Part shown: positions 44,601-61,600 of the stretch, in pieces | How the letters are laid out: the number at the start of each line of letters is the position of its first letter | How positions within the stretch are numbered: the first letter of the stretch is position 1 | The notes under the pieces: generated by a model | The model's database searches: none | What the model was told of the DNA's origin: nothing | The model's input: the letters and a program-made list of their open reading frames with translations, nothing else | Assembly: GCF_051014685.1 (NCBI RefSeq) | Contig: NW_027478759.1 | Location: forward strand, 519,582-583,581 | Origin: Ptiloglossa arizonensis | Lineage: Eukaryota > Arthropoda > Insecta > Hymenoptera > Colletidae | DNA: 64,000 bases | Reading direction: 5' to 3' | Translations under genes and position numbers: made by a program

Positions 44601-46978
44601 TAACGTATAACGTATAACGTATAACGTATAACGTATAACGTATAACGTACAACGTATAACGTACAACGTATAACGAACAACGTATAACGTAGAACGTATA
44701 ACGTATAACGTATAACGTATAACGTATAACGTATAACGTATAACGTATAACGTATAACGTATAACGTATAACGAATAACGTATAGCGTATAACGTATAAC
44801 GTATAACGTATAACGTATGACGTATAACGTATAACGTATAACGTATAACGTATGACGTATAACGTATAACGTATAACGTATAACGTATAACGTATAACGT
44901 ATAACGTATAACTTATAACGTAAAACGTATTACATATTACGTATAACGAGTAACGTATAACGTATAACGTATAACGTATAACGTATAACGTATAACGAAT
45001 AACGTATAGCGTATAACGTATAACGTATAACGTATAACGTATAACGTATAACGTATAACGTATAACGTATAACGTAAAACGTGTAACGTATAACGTATAA
45101 CGTATAACGTATAACGTATAACGTATAACGTATAACGTATAACGTATAACGTATAACGTATAACGTATAACGTATAACGTACAACGTATAACGTACAACG
45201 TATAACGTATAACGTATAACGTATAACGTATAACGTATAACGTATAACGTATAACGTATAACGTATAACGTATAACGTATAACGTATAACGTATAACGTA
45301 TAACGTATAACGTATAACGTATAACGTATAACGTATAACGTATAACGTATAACGTATAACGTATAACGTATAACGTATAACGTACAACGTATAACGTACA
45401 ACGTATAACGAACAACGTATAACGTAGAACGTATAACGTATAACGTATAACGTATAACGTATAACGTATAACGTATAACGTAAAACGTGTAACGTATAAC
45501 GTATAACGTATAACGTATAACGTATAACGTATAACGTATAACGTATAACGTATAACGTATAACGTATAACGTATAACGTATAACGTATAACGTATAACGT
45601 ATAACGTATCACGTATAACGTATAACGTATAACGTATGACGTATAACGTATAACGTATAACGTATAACGTATAACGTATAACGTATAACGTATAACGTAT
45701 AACGTATAACGTATAACGTATAACGTATAACGTATAACGTATAACGTATAACTTATAACGTAAAACGTATTACATATTACGTATAACGAGTAACGTATAA
45801 CGTATAACGTATAACGTATAACGTATAACGTATAACGTATAACGTATAACGTATAACGTACAACGTATAACGTATAACGTATATCGTATAACGTATAACG
45901 TATAACGTATAACGCTTAACGTATAACGTATAACGCATAACGTATAACGTATAACGTATAACGTATAACGTATGACGTATAACGTATAACGTATAACGTA
46001 TAACGTATAACGTATAACGTATAACGTATAACGTATAACGTATAACGTATAACGTATAACGTATAACGTATAACGTACAACGTATAACGTATAACGTATA
46101 TCGTATAACGTATAACGTATAACGTATAACGTTTAACGTATAACGTATAACGTATAACGTATAACGTATAACGTATAACGTATAACGTATAACGTATAAC
46201 GTATAACGTATAACGTATAACGTATAACGTATAACGTATAACGTATAACGTATAACGTATAACGTATAACGTATAACGTATAACGTATAACGTATAACGT
46301 ATAACGTATAACGTATAACGTATAACGTATAATGTATAACGTGTAACTTATAATGTATAACGTGTAACTTATAACGTATAACGTATAACGTATAACGTAT
46401 AACGTATAACGTATAACGTATAACGTATAACGTATAACGCATAACGTATACCGTATAACGTATAACGTATAACGTATAACGTATAACGTATAACGTATAA
46501 CGTATAACGTATAACGTTTAACGCATAACGTATAAAGCATAACGTAAAACGTTAAACGTGTAACGTATAACGTATGGCGTATAACGTATAACGTATTACA
46601 TATTACATATAACGTATAACGTACAACGTATAACGTATAACGTATAACGTATAACTTATAACGTAAAACGTATTACATATTACGTATAACGAGTAACGTA
46701 TAACGTATAACGTATAACGTATAACGTATTACGTATAACGTATAACGTATAACGGATAACGTATAACGTATAACGTATAACGCATAACGTATAACGCATA
46801 ACGTAAAACGTTAAACGTGTAACGTATAACGTATGGCGTATAACGTATAACGTATTACATATTACATATAACGTATAACGTACAACGTATAACGTATAAC
46901 ATATAACGTCTAACGTTTAACGTATAACGTACAACGTATAACGTATAACGTATAACGTATAACTTATAACGTAAAACG
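41610..46978. repeat. 5.4-5.6 kb tandem duplication, copy B (767 units)
   Basis: Direct adjacent copy of 36,038-41,609. The junction is sharp: TAAAACG at 41,603 is followed here by canonical units and TATGACG, whereas at the end of copy B the equivalent TAAAACG (46,972-46,978) is followed by TATTACA. Net length is 203 bp (29 units) shorter than copy A, mostly from the pure run at 41,911-42,316. At 42,371 it has CTCATAACG where copy A has CGCATAACG near 37,018. Confidence 0.88.
41911..42316. repeat. Contracted partner of the 89-unit run: 58 perfect units
   Basis: Bounded by the same AGTAACG on the left and the same TATAAAG, AATAACG pair on the right as 36,339-36,961, but 217 bp (31 units) shorter. 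One of the two copies gained or lost 31 units after they separated. Confidence 0.87.
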
Positions 46979-47600
46979 TATTACATATTACGTATAACGA
47001 GTAACGTATAACGTATAACGTATAACGTATAACGTATAACGTATAACGTATAACGTATAACGTATAACGTATAACGTATAACGTATAACGTATAACGTAT
47101 AACGTATAACGTATAACGTATAACGTATAACGCATAACGTATAACGTATAACGCATAACGCATAACGTATAACGTATAACGTATAACGTATAACACATAA
47201 CGTATAACGTATAACGTATAACATATAACGTCTGACGTTTAACGTATAACGTACAACGTATAACGTATAACGTATAACGTATAACTTATAACGTAAAACG
47301 TATTACATATTACGTATAACGAGTAACGTATAACGTATAACGTATAACGTATAACGTATAACGTATAACGTATAACGTATAACGTATAACGTATAACGTA
47401 TAACGTATAACGTATAACGTATAACGTATAACGTATAACGTATAACGTATAACGTATAACGTATAACGTATAACGTATAACGTATAACGTATAACGTATA
47501 ACGTATAACGTATAACGTATAACGTATAACGTATAACGTATAACGTATAACGTATAACGTATAACGTATAACGTATAACGTATAACGTATAACGTATAAC
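46979..47600. repeat. Left flank of territory IV
   Basis: No gene. Begins with the TATTACA, TATTACG, AGTAACG group, then canonical units, several CATAACG units and one CATAACA near 47,130-47,200, TCTGACG with TTTAACG near 47,229, a second TATTACA group at about 47,307, and a canonical run of about 330 bp. The TCTGACG group recurs near 52,094 and 58,846. Confidence 0.75.
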
Positions 47601-50600
47601 GTATAACGTATAACGTATAACGTATAACGTATAACGTATAACGTATAACGTATAACGTATAACGTATAATGTATAACGTGTAACTTACAATGTATAACGT
47701 GTAACTTATAACGTATAACGTATAACGTATAACGTATAACGTATAACGTATAACGTATAACGTATAACGTATAACGCATAACGTATACCGTATAACGTAT
47801 AACGTATAACGTATAACGTATAACGTATAACGTATAACGTATAACGTATAACTTGTAACGTGAAACGTATTTCATATTACGTATAACGAGTAACGTATAA
47901 CGTATAACGTATAACGTATAACGTATAACGTATAACGTATAACGTATAACGTATAACGAATAACGTATAACGTATAACGTATAACGTATAACGAATAACG
48001 TATAACGTATAACGTATAACGTGTAACGTATAACGTATAACGTATAACGTATAATGTATAACGTATAACGTATATGGTATAACGTAAAACATATAACGTA
48101 TAACGTATAACGTATAACGTATAACGTATATCGTATAACGTATAACGTATAACGTATAAGGTACAACGTATAACGTACAACGTATAACGTAGAACGTATA
48201 ACGTATAACGTATAACGTATAACGTATAACGAATAACGTATAACGTATAACGTATAACGTATAACGTATAACGTATAACGTATAACGTATAACGGATAAC
48301 GTATAACGTATAACGTATAACGCATAACGTATAACGCATAACGTAAAACGTTAAACGTGTAACGTATAACGTATGGCGTATAACCTATAACGTATTACAT
48401 ATTACATATAACGTATAACGTACAACGTATAACGTATAACATATAACGTCTAACGTTTAACGTATAACGTACAACGTATAACGTATAACGTATAACGTAT
48501 AACTTATAACGTAAAACGTATTACATATTACGTATAACGAGTAACGTATAACGTATAACGTATAACGTATAACGTATAACGTATAACGTATAACGTATAA
48601 CGTATAACGTATAACGTATAACGTATAACGTATAACGTATAACGTATAACGTATAACGTATAACGTATAACGTATAACGTATAACGTATAACGTATAACG
48701 TATAACGTATAACGTATAACGTATAACGTATAATGTATAACGTGTAACTTACAATGTATAACGTGTAACTTATAACGTATAACGTATAACGTATAACGTA
48801 TAACGTATAACGTATAACGTATAACGTATAACGTATAACGCATAACGTATACCGTATAACGTATAACGTATAACGTATAACGTATAACGTATAACGTATA
48901 ACGTATAACGTATAACTTGTAACGTGAAACGTATTTCATATTACGTATAACGAGTAACGTATAACGTATAACGTATAACGTATAACGTATAACGTATAAC
49001 GTATAACGTATAACGTATAACGAATAACGTATAACGTATAACGTATAACGTATAACGAATAACGTATAACGTATAACGTATAACGTGTAACGTATAACGT
49101 ATAACGTATAACGTATAATGTATAACGTATAACGTATATGGTATAACGTAAAACATATAACGTATAACGTATAACGTATAACGTATAACGTATATCGTAT
49201 AACGTATAACGTATAACGTATAAGGTACAACGTATAACGTACAACGTATAACGTAGAACGTATAACGTATAACGTATAACGTATAACGTATAACGAATAA
49301 CGTATAACGTATAACGTATAACGTATAACGTATAACGTATAACGTATAACGTATAACGGATAACGTATAACGTATAACGTATAACGCATAACGTATAACG
49401 CATAACGTAAAACGTTAAACGTGTAACGTATAACGTATGGCGTATAACCTATAACGTATTACATATTACATATAACGTATAACGTACAACGTATAACGTA
49501 TAACATATAACGTCTAACGTTTAACGTATAACGTACAACGTATAACGTATAACGTATAACGTATAACTTATAACGTAAAACGTATTACATATTACGTATA
49601 ACGAGTAACGTATAACGTATAACGTATAACGTATAACGTATAACGTATAACGTATAACGTATAACGTATAACGTATAACGTATAACGTATAACGTATAAC
49701 TTATAACGTATAACGTATAACGTATAACGTATAACGTATAACGTATAACGTATAACGTATAACGTATAACGTATAACGTATAACGTATAACGTATAACGT
49801 ATAACGTATAATGTATAACGTGTAACTTATAATGTATAACGTGTAACTTATAACGTATAACGTAAAACGTATAACGTATAACGTATAACGTATAACGTAT
49901 AACGTATAACGTATAACGCATAACGTATACCGTATAACGTATAACGTATAACGTATAACGTATAGCGTATAACGTATAACGTATAACGTACAACTTATAA
50001 CGTGAAACGTATTTCATATTACGTATAACGAGTAACGTATAACGTATAACGTATAACGTATAACGTATAACGTATAACGTATAACGAATAACGTATAACG
50101 TATAACGTATAACGTATAACGTATAATGTATAACGTATAACGTATATGGTATAACGTAAAACATATAACGTATAACGTATAACGTATAACGTATATCGTA
50201 TAACGTATAACGTATAACGTATAAGGTACAACGTATAACGTACAACGTATAACGTAGAACGTATAACGTATAACGTATAACGTATAACGTATAACGTATA
50301 ACGTATAACGTATAACGTATAACGTACAACGTATAACGAATAACGTATAACGTATAACGTATAACGTATGACGTATCACGTATAAGGTATGACCTATAAC
50401 GTATAACGTATAACGTATAACTTATAACGTATAACGTATAACGTATAACGTATAACGTATAACGTATAACGTATAACGTACAACGTATAACGTATAACGT
50501 ATATCGTATAACGTATAACGTATAACGTATAACGCTTAACGTATAACGTATAACGCATAACGTATAACGTATAACGTATAACGTATAACGTATGACGTAT

Positions 50601-53600
50601 AACGTATAACGTATAACGTATAACGTATAACGTATAACGTATAACGTATAACGTATAACGTATAACGTATAACGTATAACGTATAACGTATAACGTACAA
50701 CGTATAACGTATAACGTATATCGTATAACGTATAACGTATAACGTATAACGTTTAACGTATAACGTATAACGTATAACGTATAACGTATAACGTATAACG
50801 GATAACGAATAACGTATAACGTATAACGTATAACGTATGACGTATCACGTATAAGGTATGACCTATAACGTATAACGTATAACGTATAACTTATAACGTA
50901 TAACGTATAACGTACAACGTATCACGTATAACGTATATCCTATAACGCATAACGTATATCCTATAACGCATAACGTATAGCGTATAACGCATAACGTATA
51001 CCGTATAACGTATAATGTCAAACGTATAACGTATAACGTATAACGTATAACGTATAACGTATAACGTATAATGTATAACGCATAACGTATACCGTATAAC
51101 GTATAACGTATAACGTATAACGTATAACGTATAACGTATAACGTATAACGTATAACGTATAACGTAGAACTTATAACGCAAAACGTATTACATTTTACGT
51201 ATAACGAGTAACGTATAACGTATATCGTATAACGTATAACGTATAACGAACAACGTATAACGAATAACGTATAACGTATAACGTATAACGTATAATGTAT
51301 AACGTATAACGTATAACGTATAACGTATAACGTAAAACGTATAACGTATAACGTATAACGTATAACGTATAACGTATAACGTACAACGTATCACGTATAA
51401 CGTATATCCTATAACGCATAACGTATATCCTATAACGCATAACGTATAGCGTATAACGCATAACGTATACCGTATAACGTATAACGTCAAACGTATAACG
51501 TATAACGTATAACGTATAACGTATAACGCATAACGTATAACGTATACCGTATAACGTATAACGTATAACGTATAACGTATAACGTATAACGTATAACTTA
51601 TAACGTATAACGTATAACGTATAACGTATAACGTATAACGTATAACGTATAACGTATAACGTATAACGTATAACGTATAACGTATAACGTATAACGTATA
51701 ACGTATAATGTATAACGTGTAACTTATAATGTATAACGTGTAACTTATAACGTATAACGTAAAACGTATAACGTATAACGTATAACGTATAACGTATAAC
51801 GTATAACGTATAACGCATAACGTATACCGTATAACGTATAACGTATAACGTATAACGTATAGCGTATAACGTAAAACGTATTACATATTACGTATAACGA
51901 GTAACGTATAACGTATAACGTATAACGTATAACGTATAACGTATAACGTATAACGTATAACGTATAACGTATAACGTATAACGTATAACGTATAACGCAT
52001 AACGTATAACGTATAACGCATAACGCATAACGTATAACGTATAACGTATAACGTATAACACATAACGTATAACGTATAACGTATAACATATAACGTCTGA
52101 CGTTTAACGTATAACGTACAACGTATAACGTATAACGTATAACGTATAACTTATAACGTAAAACGTATTACATATTACGTATAACGAGTAACGTATAACG
52201 TATAACGTATAACGTATAACGTATAACGTATAACGTATAACGTATAACGTATAACGTATAACGTATAACGTATAACGTATAACGTGTAACTTATAATGTA
52301 TAACGTGTAACTTATAACGTATAACGTATAACGTATAACGTATAACGTATAACGTATAACGCATAACGTATACCGTATAACGTATAACGTATAACGTATA
52401 ACGTATAACGTATAACGTATAACGTATAACGTATAACTTGTAACGTGAAACGTATTTCATATTACGTATAACGAGTAACGTATAACGTATAACGTATAAC
52501 GTATAACGTATAACGTATAACGTATAACGTATAACGTATAACGAATAACGTATAACGTATAACGTATAACGTATAACGAATAACGTATAACGTATAACGT
52601 ATAACGTGTAACGTATAACGTATAACGTATAACGTATAATGTATAACGTATAACGTATATGGTATAACGTAAAACATATAACGTATAACGTATAACGTAT
52701 AACGTATAACGTATATCGTATAACGTATAACGTATAACGTATAAGGTACAACGTATAACGTACAACGTATAACGTAGAACGTATAACGTATAACGTATAA
52801 CGTATAACGTATAACGAATAACGTATAACGTATAACGTATAACGTATAACGTATAACGTATAACGTATAACGTATAACGGATAACGTATAACGTATAACG
52901 TATAACGCATAACGTATAACGCATAACGTAAAACGTTAAACGTGTAACGTATAACGTATGGCGTATAACCTATAACGTATTACATATTACATATAACGTA
53001 TAACGTACAACGTATAACGTATAACATATAACGTCTAACGTTTAACGTATAACGTACAACGTATAACGTATAACGTATAACGTATAACTTATAACGTAAA
53101 ACGTATTACATATTACGTATAACGAGTAACGTATAACGTATAACGTATAACGTATAACGTATAACGTATAACGTATAACGTATAACGTATAACGTATAAC
53201 GTATAACGTATAACGTATAACTTATAACGTATAACGTATAACGTATAACGTATAACGTATAACGTATAACGTATAACGTATAACGTATAACGTATAACGT
53301 ATAACGTATAACGTATAACGTATAACGTATAATGTATAACGTGTAACTTATAATGTATAACGTGTAACTTATAACGTATAACGTAAAACGTATAACGTAT
53401 AACGTATAACGTATAACGTATAACGTATAACGTATAACGCATAACGTATACCGTATAACGTATAACGTATAACGTATAACGTATAGCGTATAACGTATAA
53501 CGTATAACGTACAACTTATAACGTGAAACGTATTTCATATTACGTATAACGAGTAACGTATAACGTATAACGTATAACGTATAACGTATAACGTATAACG

Positions 53601-54330
53601 TATAACGAATAACGTATAACGTATAACGTATAACGTATAACGTATAATGTATAACGTATAACGTATATGGTATAACGTAAAACATATAACGTATAACGTA
53701 TAACGTATAACGTATATCGTATAACGTATAACGTATAACGTATAAGGTACAACGTATAACGTACAACGTATAACGTAGAACGTATAACGTATAACGTATA
53801 ACGTATAACGTATAACGTATAACGTATAACGTATAACGTATAACGTACAACGTATAACGAATAACGTATAACGTATAACGTATAACGTATGACGTATCAC
53901 GTATAAGGTATGACCTATAACGTATAACGTATAACGTATAACGTATAACTTATAACGTATAACGTATAACGTATAACGTATAACGTATAACGTATAACGT
54001 ATAACGTACAACGTATAACGTATAACGTATATCGTATAACGTATAACGTATAACGTATAACGCTTAACGTATAACGTATAACGCATAACGTATAACGTAT
54101 AACGTATAACGTATAACGTATGACGTATAACGTATAACGTATAACGTATAACGTATAACGTATAACGTATAACGTATAACGTATAACGTATAACGTATAA
54201 CGTATAACGTATAACGTATAACGTACAACGTATAACGTATAACGTATATCGTATAACGTATAACGTATAACGTATAACGTTTAACGTATAACGTATAACG
54301 TATAACGTATAACGTATAACGTATAACGTA
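47600..54330. repeat. 6.7-kb tandem duplication, copy 1
   Basis: TATGGCG units at 48,372, 49,436 and 52,957 and TATTTCA units near 47,868, 48,932, 50,010, 52,453 and 53,531 all recur downstream at offsets of 6,706 to 6,748 bp, in steps of 7. The left edge can lie anywhere in 47,581-47,667 and the right edge in 54,286-54,372, because both fall in canonical runs. Within it the block repeats at 1,064 and 1,078 bp. Confidence 0.87.
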
Positions 54331-57300
54331 TAACGTATAACGTATAACGTATAACGTATAACGTATAACGTATAATGTATAACGTGTAACTTACAATGTA
54401 TAACGTGTAACTTATAACGTATAACGTATAACGTATAACGTATAACGTATAACGTATAACGTATAACGTATAACGTATAACGCATAACGTATACCGTATA
54501 ACGTATAACGTATAACGTATAACGTATAACGTATAACGTATAACGTATAACGTATAACTTGTAACGTGAAACGTATTTCATATTACGTATAACGAGTAAC
54601 GTATAACGTATAACGTATAACGTATAACGTATAACGTATAACGTATAACGTATAACGTATAACGAATAACGTATAACGTATAACGTATAACGTATAACGA
54701 ATAACGTATAACGTATAACGTATAACGTGTAACGTATAACGTATAACGTATAACGTATAATGTATAACGTATAACGTATATGGTATAACGTAAAACATAT
54801 AACGTATAACGTATAACGTATAACGTATAACGTATATCGTATAACGTATAACGTATAACGTATAAGGTACAACGTATAACGTACAACGTATAACGTAGAA
54901 CGTATAACGTATAACGTATAACGTATAACGTATAACGAATAACGTATAACGTATAACGTATAACGTATAACGTATAACGTATAACGTATAACGTATAACG
55001 GATAACGTATAACGTATAACGTATAACGCATAACGTATAACGCATAACGTAAAACGTTAAACGTGTAACGTATAACGTATGGCGTATAACCTATAACGTA
55101 TTACATATTACATATAACGTATAACGTACAACGTATAACGTATAACATATAACGTCTAACGTTTAACGTATAACGTACAACGTATAACGTATAACGTATA
55201 ACGTATAACTTATAACGTAAAACGTATTACATATTACGTATAACGAGTAACGTATAACGTATAACGTATAACGTATAACGTATAACGTATAACGTATAAC
55301 GTATAACGTATAACGTATAACGTATAACGTATAACGTATAACGTATAACGTATAACGTATAACGTATAACGTATAACGTATAACGTATAACGTATAACGT
55401 ATAACGTATAACGTATAACGTATAACGTATAACGTATAATGTATAACGTGTAACTTACAATGTATAACGTGTAACTTATAACGTATAACGTATAACGTAT
55501 AACGTATAACGTATAACGTATAACGTATAACGTATAACGTATAACGCATAACGTATACCGTATAACGTATAACGTATAACGTATAACGTATAACGTGTAA
55601 CGTATAACGTATAACGTATAACTTGTAACGTGAAACGTATTTCATATTACGTATAACGAGTAACGTATAACGTATAACGTATAACGTATAACGTATAACG
55701 TATAACGTATAACGTATAACGTATAACGAATAACGTATAACGTATAACGTATAACGTATAACGAATAACGTATAACGTATAACGTATAACGTGTAACGTA
55801 TAACGTATAACGTATAACGTATAATGTATAACGTATAACGTATATGGTATAACGTAAAACATATAACGTATAACGTATAACGTATAACGTATAACGTATA
55901 TCGTATAACGTATAACGTATAACGTATAAGGTACAACGTATAACGTACAACGTATAACGTAGAACGTATAACGTATAACGTATAACGTATAACGTATAAC
56001 GAATAACGTATAACGTATAACGTATAACGTATAACGTATAACGTATAACGTATAACGTATAACGGATAACGTATAACGTATAACGTATAACGCATAACGT
56101 ATAACGCATAACGTAAAACGTTAAACGTGTAACGTATAACGTATGGCGTATAACCTATAACGTATTACATATTACATATAACGTATAACGTACAACGTAT
56201 AACGTATAACATATAACGTCTAACGTTTAACGTATAACGTACAACGTATAACGTATAACGTATAACGTATAACTTATAACGTAAAACGTATTACATATTA
56301 CGTATAACGAGTAACGTATAACGTATAACGTATAACGTATAACGTATAACGTATAACGTATAACGTATAACGTATAACGTATAACGTATAACGTATAACG
56401 TATAACGTATAACTTATAACGTATAACGTATAACGTATAACGTATAACGTATAACGTATAACGTATAACGTATAACGTATAACGTATAACGTATAACGTA
56501 TAACGTATAACGTATAACGTATAATGTATAACGTGTAACTTATAATGTATAACGTGTAACTTATAACGTATAACGTAAAACGTATAACGTATAACGTATA
56601 ACGTATAACGTATAACGTATAACGTATAACGCATAACGTATACCGTATAACGTATAACGTATAACGTATAACGTATAGCGTATAACGTATAACGTATAAC
56701 GTACAACTTATAACGTGAAACGTATTTCATATTACGTATAACGAGTAACGTATAACGTATAACGTATAACGTATAACGTATAACGTATAACGTATAACGA
56801 ATAACGTATAACGTATAACGTATAACGTATAACGTATAATGTATAACGTATAACGTATATGGTATAACGTAAAACATATAACGTATAACGTATAACGTAT
56901 AACGTATATCGTATAACGTATAACGTATAACGTATAAGGTACAACGTATAACGTACAACGTATAACGTAGAACGTATAACGTATAACGTATAACGTATAA
57001 CGTATAACGTATAACGTATAACGTATAACGTATAACGTACAACGTATAACGAATAACGTATAACGTATAACGTATAACGTATGACGTATCACGTATAAGG
57101 TATGACCTATAACGTATAACGTATAACGTATAACTTATAACGTATAACGTATAACGTATAACGTATAACGTATAACGTATAACGTATAACGTACAACGTA
57201 TAACGTATAACGTATATCGTATAACGTATAACGTATAACGTATAACGCTTAACGTATAACGTATAACGCATAACGTATAACGTATAACGTATAACGTATA

Positions 57301-60300
57301 ACGTATGACGTATAACGTATAACGTATAACGTATAACGTATAACGTATAACGTATAACGTATAACGTATAACGTATAACGTATAACGTATAACGTATAAC
57401 GTATAACGTACAACGTATAACGTATAACGTATATCGTATAACGTATAACGTATAACGTATAACGTTTAACGTATAACGTATAACGTATAACGTATAACGT
57501 ATAACGTATAACGGATAACGAATAACGTATAACGTATAACGTATAACGTATGACGTATCACGTATAAGGTATGACCTATAACGTATAACGTATAACGTAT
57601 AACTTATAACGTATAACGTATAACGTACAACGTATCACGTATAACGTATATCCTATAACGCATAACGTATATCCTATAACGCATAACGTATAGCGTATAA
57701 CGCATAACGTATACCGTATAACGTATAATGTCAAACGTATAACGTATAACGTATAACGTATAACGTATAACGTATAACGTATAATGTATAACGCATAACG
57801 TATACCGTATAACGTATAACGTATAACGTATAACGTATAACGTATAACGTATAACGTATAACGTATAACGTATAACGTAGAACTTATAACGCAAAACGTA
57901 TTACATTTTACGTATAACGAGTAACGTATAACGTATATCGTATAACGTATAACGTATAACGAACAACGTATAACGAATAACGTATAACGTATAACGTATA
58001 ACGTATAATGTATAACGTATAACGTATAACGTATAACGTATAACGTAAAACGTATAACGTATAACGTATAACGTATAACGTATAACGTATAACGTACAAC
58101 GTATCACGTATAACGTATATCCTATAACGCATAACGTATATCCTATAACGCATAACGTATAGCGTATAACACATAACGTATACCGTATAACGTATAACGT
58201 CAAACGTATAACGTATAACGTATAACGTATAACGTATAACGCATAACGTATAACGTATACCGTATAACGTATAACGTATAACGTATAACGTATAACGTAT
58301 AACGTATAACTTATAACGTATAACGTATAACGTATAACGTATAACGTATAACGTATAACGTATAACGTATAACGTATAACGTATAACGTATAACGTATAA
58401 CGTATAACGTATAACGTATAATGTATAACGTGTAACTTATAATGTATAACGTGTAACTTATAACGTATAACGTAAAACGTATAACGTATAACGTATAACG
58501 TATAACGTATAACGTATAACGTATAACGCATAACGTATACCGTATAACGTATAACGTATAACGTATAACGTATAGCGTATAACGTAAAACGTATTACATA
58601 TTACGTATAACGAGTAACGTATAACGTATAACGTATAACGTATAACGTATAACGTATAACGTATAACGTATAACGTATAACGTATAACGTATAACGTATA
58701 ACGTATAACGTATAACGTATAACGTATAACGTATAACGTATAACGCATAACGTATAACGTATAACGCATAACGCATAACGTATAACGTATAACGTATAAC
58801 GTATAACACATAACGTATAACGTATAACGTATAACATATAACGTCTGACGTTTAACGTATAACGTACAACGTATAACGTATAACGTATAACGTATAACTT
58901 ATAACGTAAAACGTATTACATATTACGTATAACGAGTAACGTATAACGTATAACGTATAACGTATAACGTATAACGTATAACGTATAACGTATAACGTAT
59001 AACGTATAACGTATAACGTATAACGTATAACGTGTAACTTATAATGTATAACGTGTAACTTATAACGTATAACGTATAACGTATAACGTATAACGTATAA
59101 CGTATAACGCATAACGTATACCGTATAACGTATAACGTATAACGTATAACGTATAACGTATAACGTATAACGTATAACGTATAACTTGTAACGTGAAACG
59201 TATTTCATATTACGTATAACGAGTAACGTATAACGTATAACGTATAACGTATAACGTATAACGTATAACGTATAACGTATAACGTATAACGAATAACGTA
59301 TAACGTATAACGTATAACGTATAACGAATAACGTATAACGTATAACGTATAACGTGTAACGTATAACGTATAACGTATAACGTATAATGTATAACGTATA
59401 ACGTATATGGTATAACGTAAAACATATAACGTATAACGTATAACGTATAACGTATAACGTATATCGTATAACGTATAACGTATAACGTATAAGGTACAAC
59501 GTATAACGTACAACGTATAACGTAGAACGTATAACGTATAACGTATAACGTATAACGTATAACGAATAACGTATAACGTATAACGTATAACGTATAACGT
59601 ATAACGTATAACGTATAACGTATAACGGATAACGTATAACGTATAACGTATAACGCATAACGTATAACGCATAACGTAAAACGTTAAACGTGTAACGTAT
59701 AACGTATGGCGTATAACCTATAACGTATTACATATTACATATAACGTATAACGTACAACGTATAACGTATAACATATAACGTCTAACGTTTAACGTATAA
59801 CGTACAACGTATAACGTATAACGTATAACGTATAACTTATAACGTAAAACGTATTACATATTACGTATAACGAGTAACGTATAACGTATAACGTATAACG
59901 TATAACGTATAACGTATAACGTATAACGTATAACGTATAACGTATAACGTATAACGTATAACGTATAACTTATAACGTATAACGTATAACGTATAACGTA
60001 TAACGTATAACGTATAACGTATAACGTATAACGTATAACGTATAACGTATAACGTATAACGTATAACGTATAACGTATAATGTATAACGTGTAACTTATA
60101 ATGTATAACGTGTAACTTATAACGTATAACGTAAAACGTATAACGTATAACGTATAACGTATAACGTATAACGTATAACGTATAACGCATAACGTATACC
60201 GTATAACGTATAACGTATAACGTATAACGTATAGCGTATAACGTATAACGTATAACGTACAACTTATAACGTGAAACGTATTTCATATTACGTATAACGA

Positions 60301-61050
60301 GTAACGTATAACGTATAACGTATAACGTATAACGTATAACGTATAACGTATAACGAATAACGTATAACGTATAACGTATAACGTATAACGTATAATGTAT
60401 AACGTATAACGTATATGGTATAACGTAAAACATATAACGTATAACGTATAACGTATAACGTATATCGTATAACGTATAACGTATAACGTATAAGGTACAA
60501 CGTATAACGTACAACGTATAACGTAGAACGTATAACGTATAACGTATAACGTATAACGTATAACGTATAACGTATAACGTATAACGTATAACGTACAACG
60601 TATAACGAATAACGTATAACGTATAACGTATAACGTATGACGTATCACGTATAAGGTATGACCTATAACGTATAACGTATAACGTATAACGTATAACTTA
60701 TAACGTATAACGTATAACGTATAACGTATAACGTATAACGTATAACGTATAACGTACAACGTATAACGTATAACGTATATCGTATAACGTATAACGTATA
60801 ACGTATAACGCTTAACGTATAACGTATAACGCATAACGTATAACGTATAACGTATAACGTATAACGTATGACGTATAACGTATAACGTATAACGTATAAC
60901 GTATAACGTATAACGTATAACGTATAACGTATAACGTATAACGTATAACGTATAACGTATAACGTATAACGTACAACGTATAACGTATAACGTATATCGT
61001 ATAACGTATAACGTATAACGTATAACGTTTAACGTATAACGTATAACGTA
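54330..61050. repeat. 6.7-kb tandem duplication, copy 2
   Basis: Adjacent direct copy of 47,600-54,330, ending after TTTAACG at 61,028-61,034. Single-base differences from copy 1 include A at 58,171 against G at 51,458 and a TGTAACG near 55,595 against a canonical unit. The offset grows from 6,706 (left) to 6,713 (near 57 kb) to 6,748 (right), so six whole units were gained or lost in steps. Confidence 0.87.
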
Positions 61051-61076
61051 TAACGTATAACGTATAACGTATAACG

Positions 61077-61600
61077 GATAACGAATAACGTATAACGTAT
61101 AACGTATAACGTATGACGTATCACGTATAAGGTATGACCTATAACGTATAACGTATAACGTATAACTTATAACGTATAACGTATAACGTACAACGTATCA
61201 CGTATAACGTATATCCTATAACGCATAACGTATATCCTATAACGCATAACGTATAGCGTATAACGCATAACGTATACCGTATAACGTATAACGTCAAACG
61301 TATAACGTATAACGTATAACGTATAACGTATAACGCATAACGTATAACGTATACCGTATAACGTATAATGTCAAACGTATAACGTATAACGTATAACGTA
61401 TAACGTATAACGTATAACGTATAATGTATAACGCATAACGTATACCGTATAACGTATAACGTATAACGTATAACGTATAACTTATAACGCAAAACGTATT
61501 ACATTTTACGTATAACGAGTAACGTATAACGTATATCGTATAACGTATAACGTATAACGAACAACGTATAACGAATAACGTATAACGTATAACGTATAAC
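61077..61600. repeat. Partial third copy of the 50.8-51.3 kb segment
   Basis: GATAACG with AATAACG at 61,077 starts the same series seen at 50,801 and 57,514: TATGACG, TATCACG, TATAAGG (61,128), TATGACC, then the TATATCC/TATACCG/TCAAACG block and the TATTACATTTTACG group near 61,499. The offset from 57,514 is 3,563 bp. One additional CATAACG/TATACCG/TCAAACG group (about 61,330-61,380) is present here only. Confidence 0.78.
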
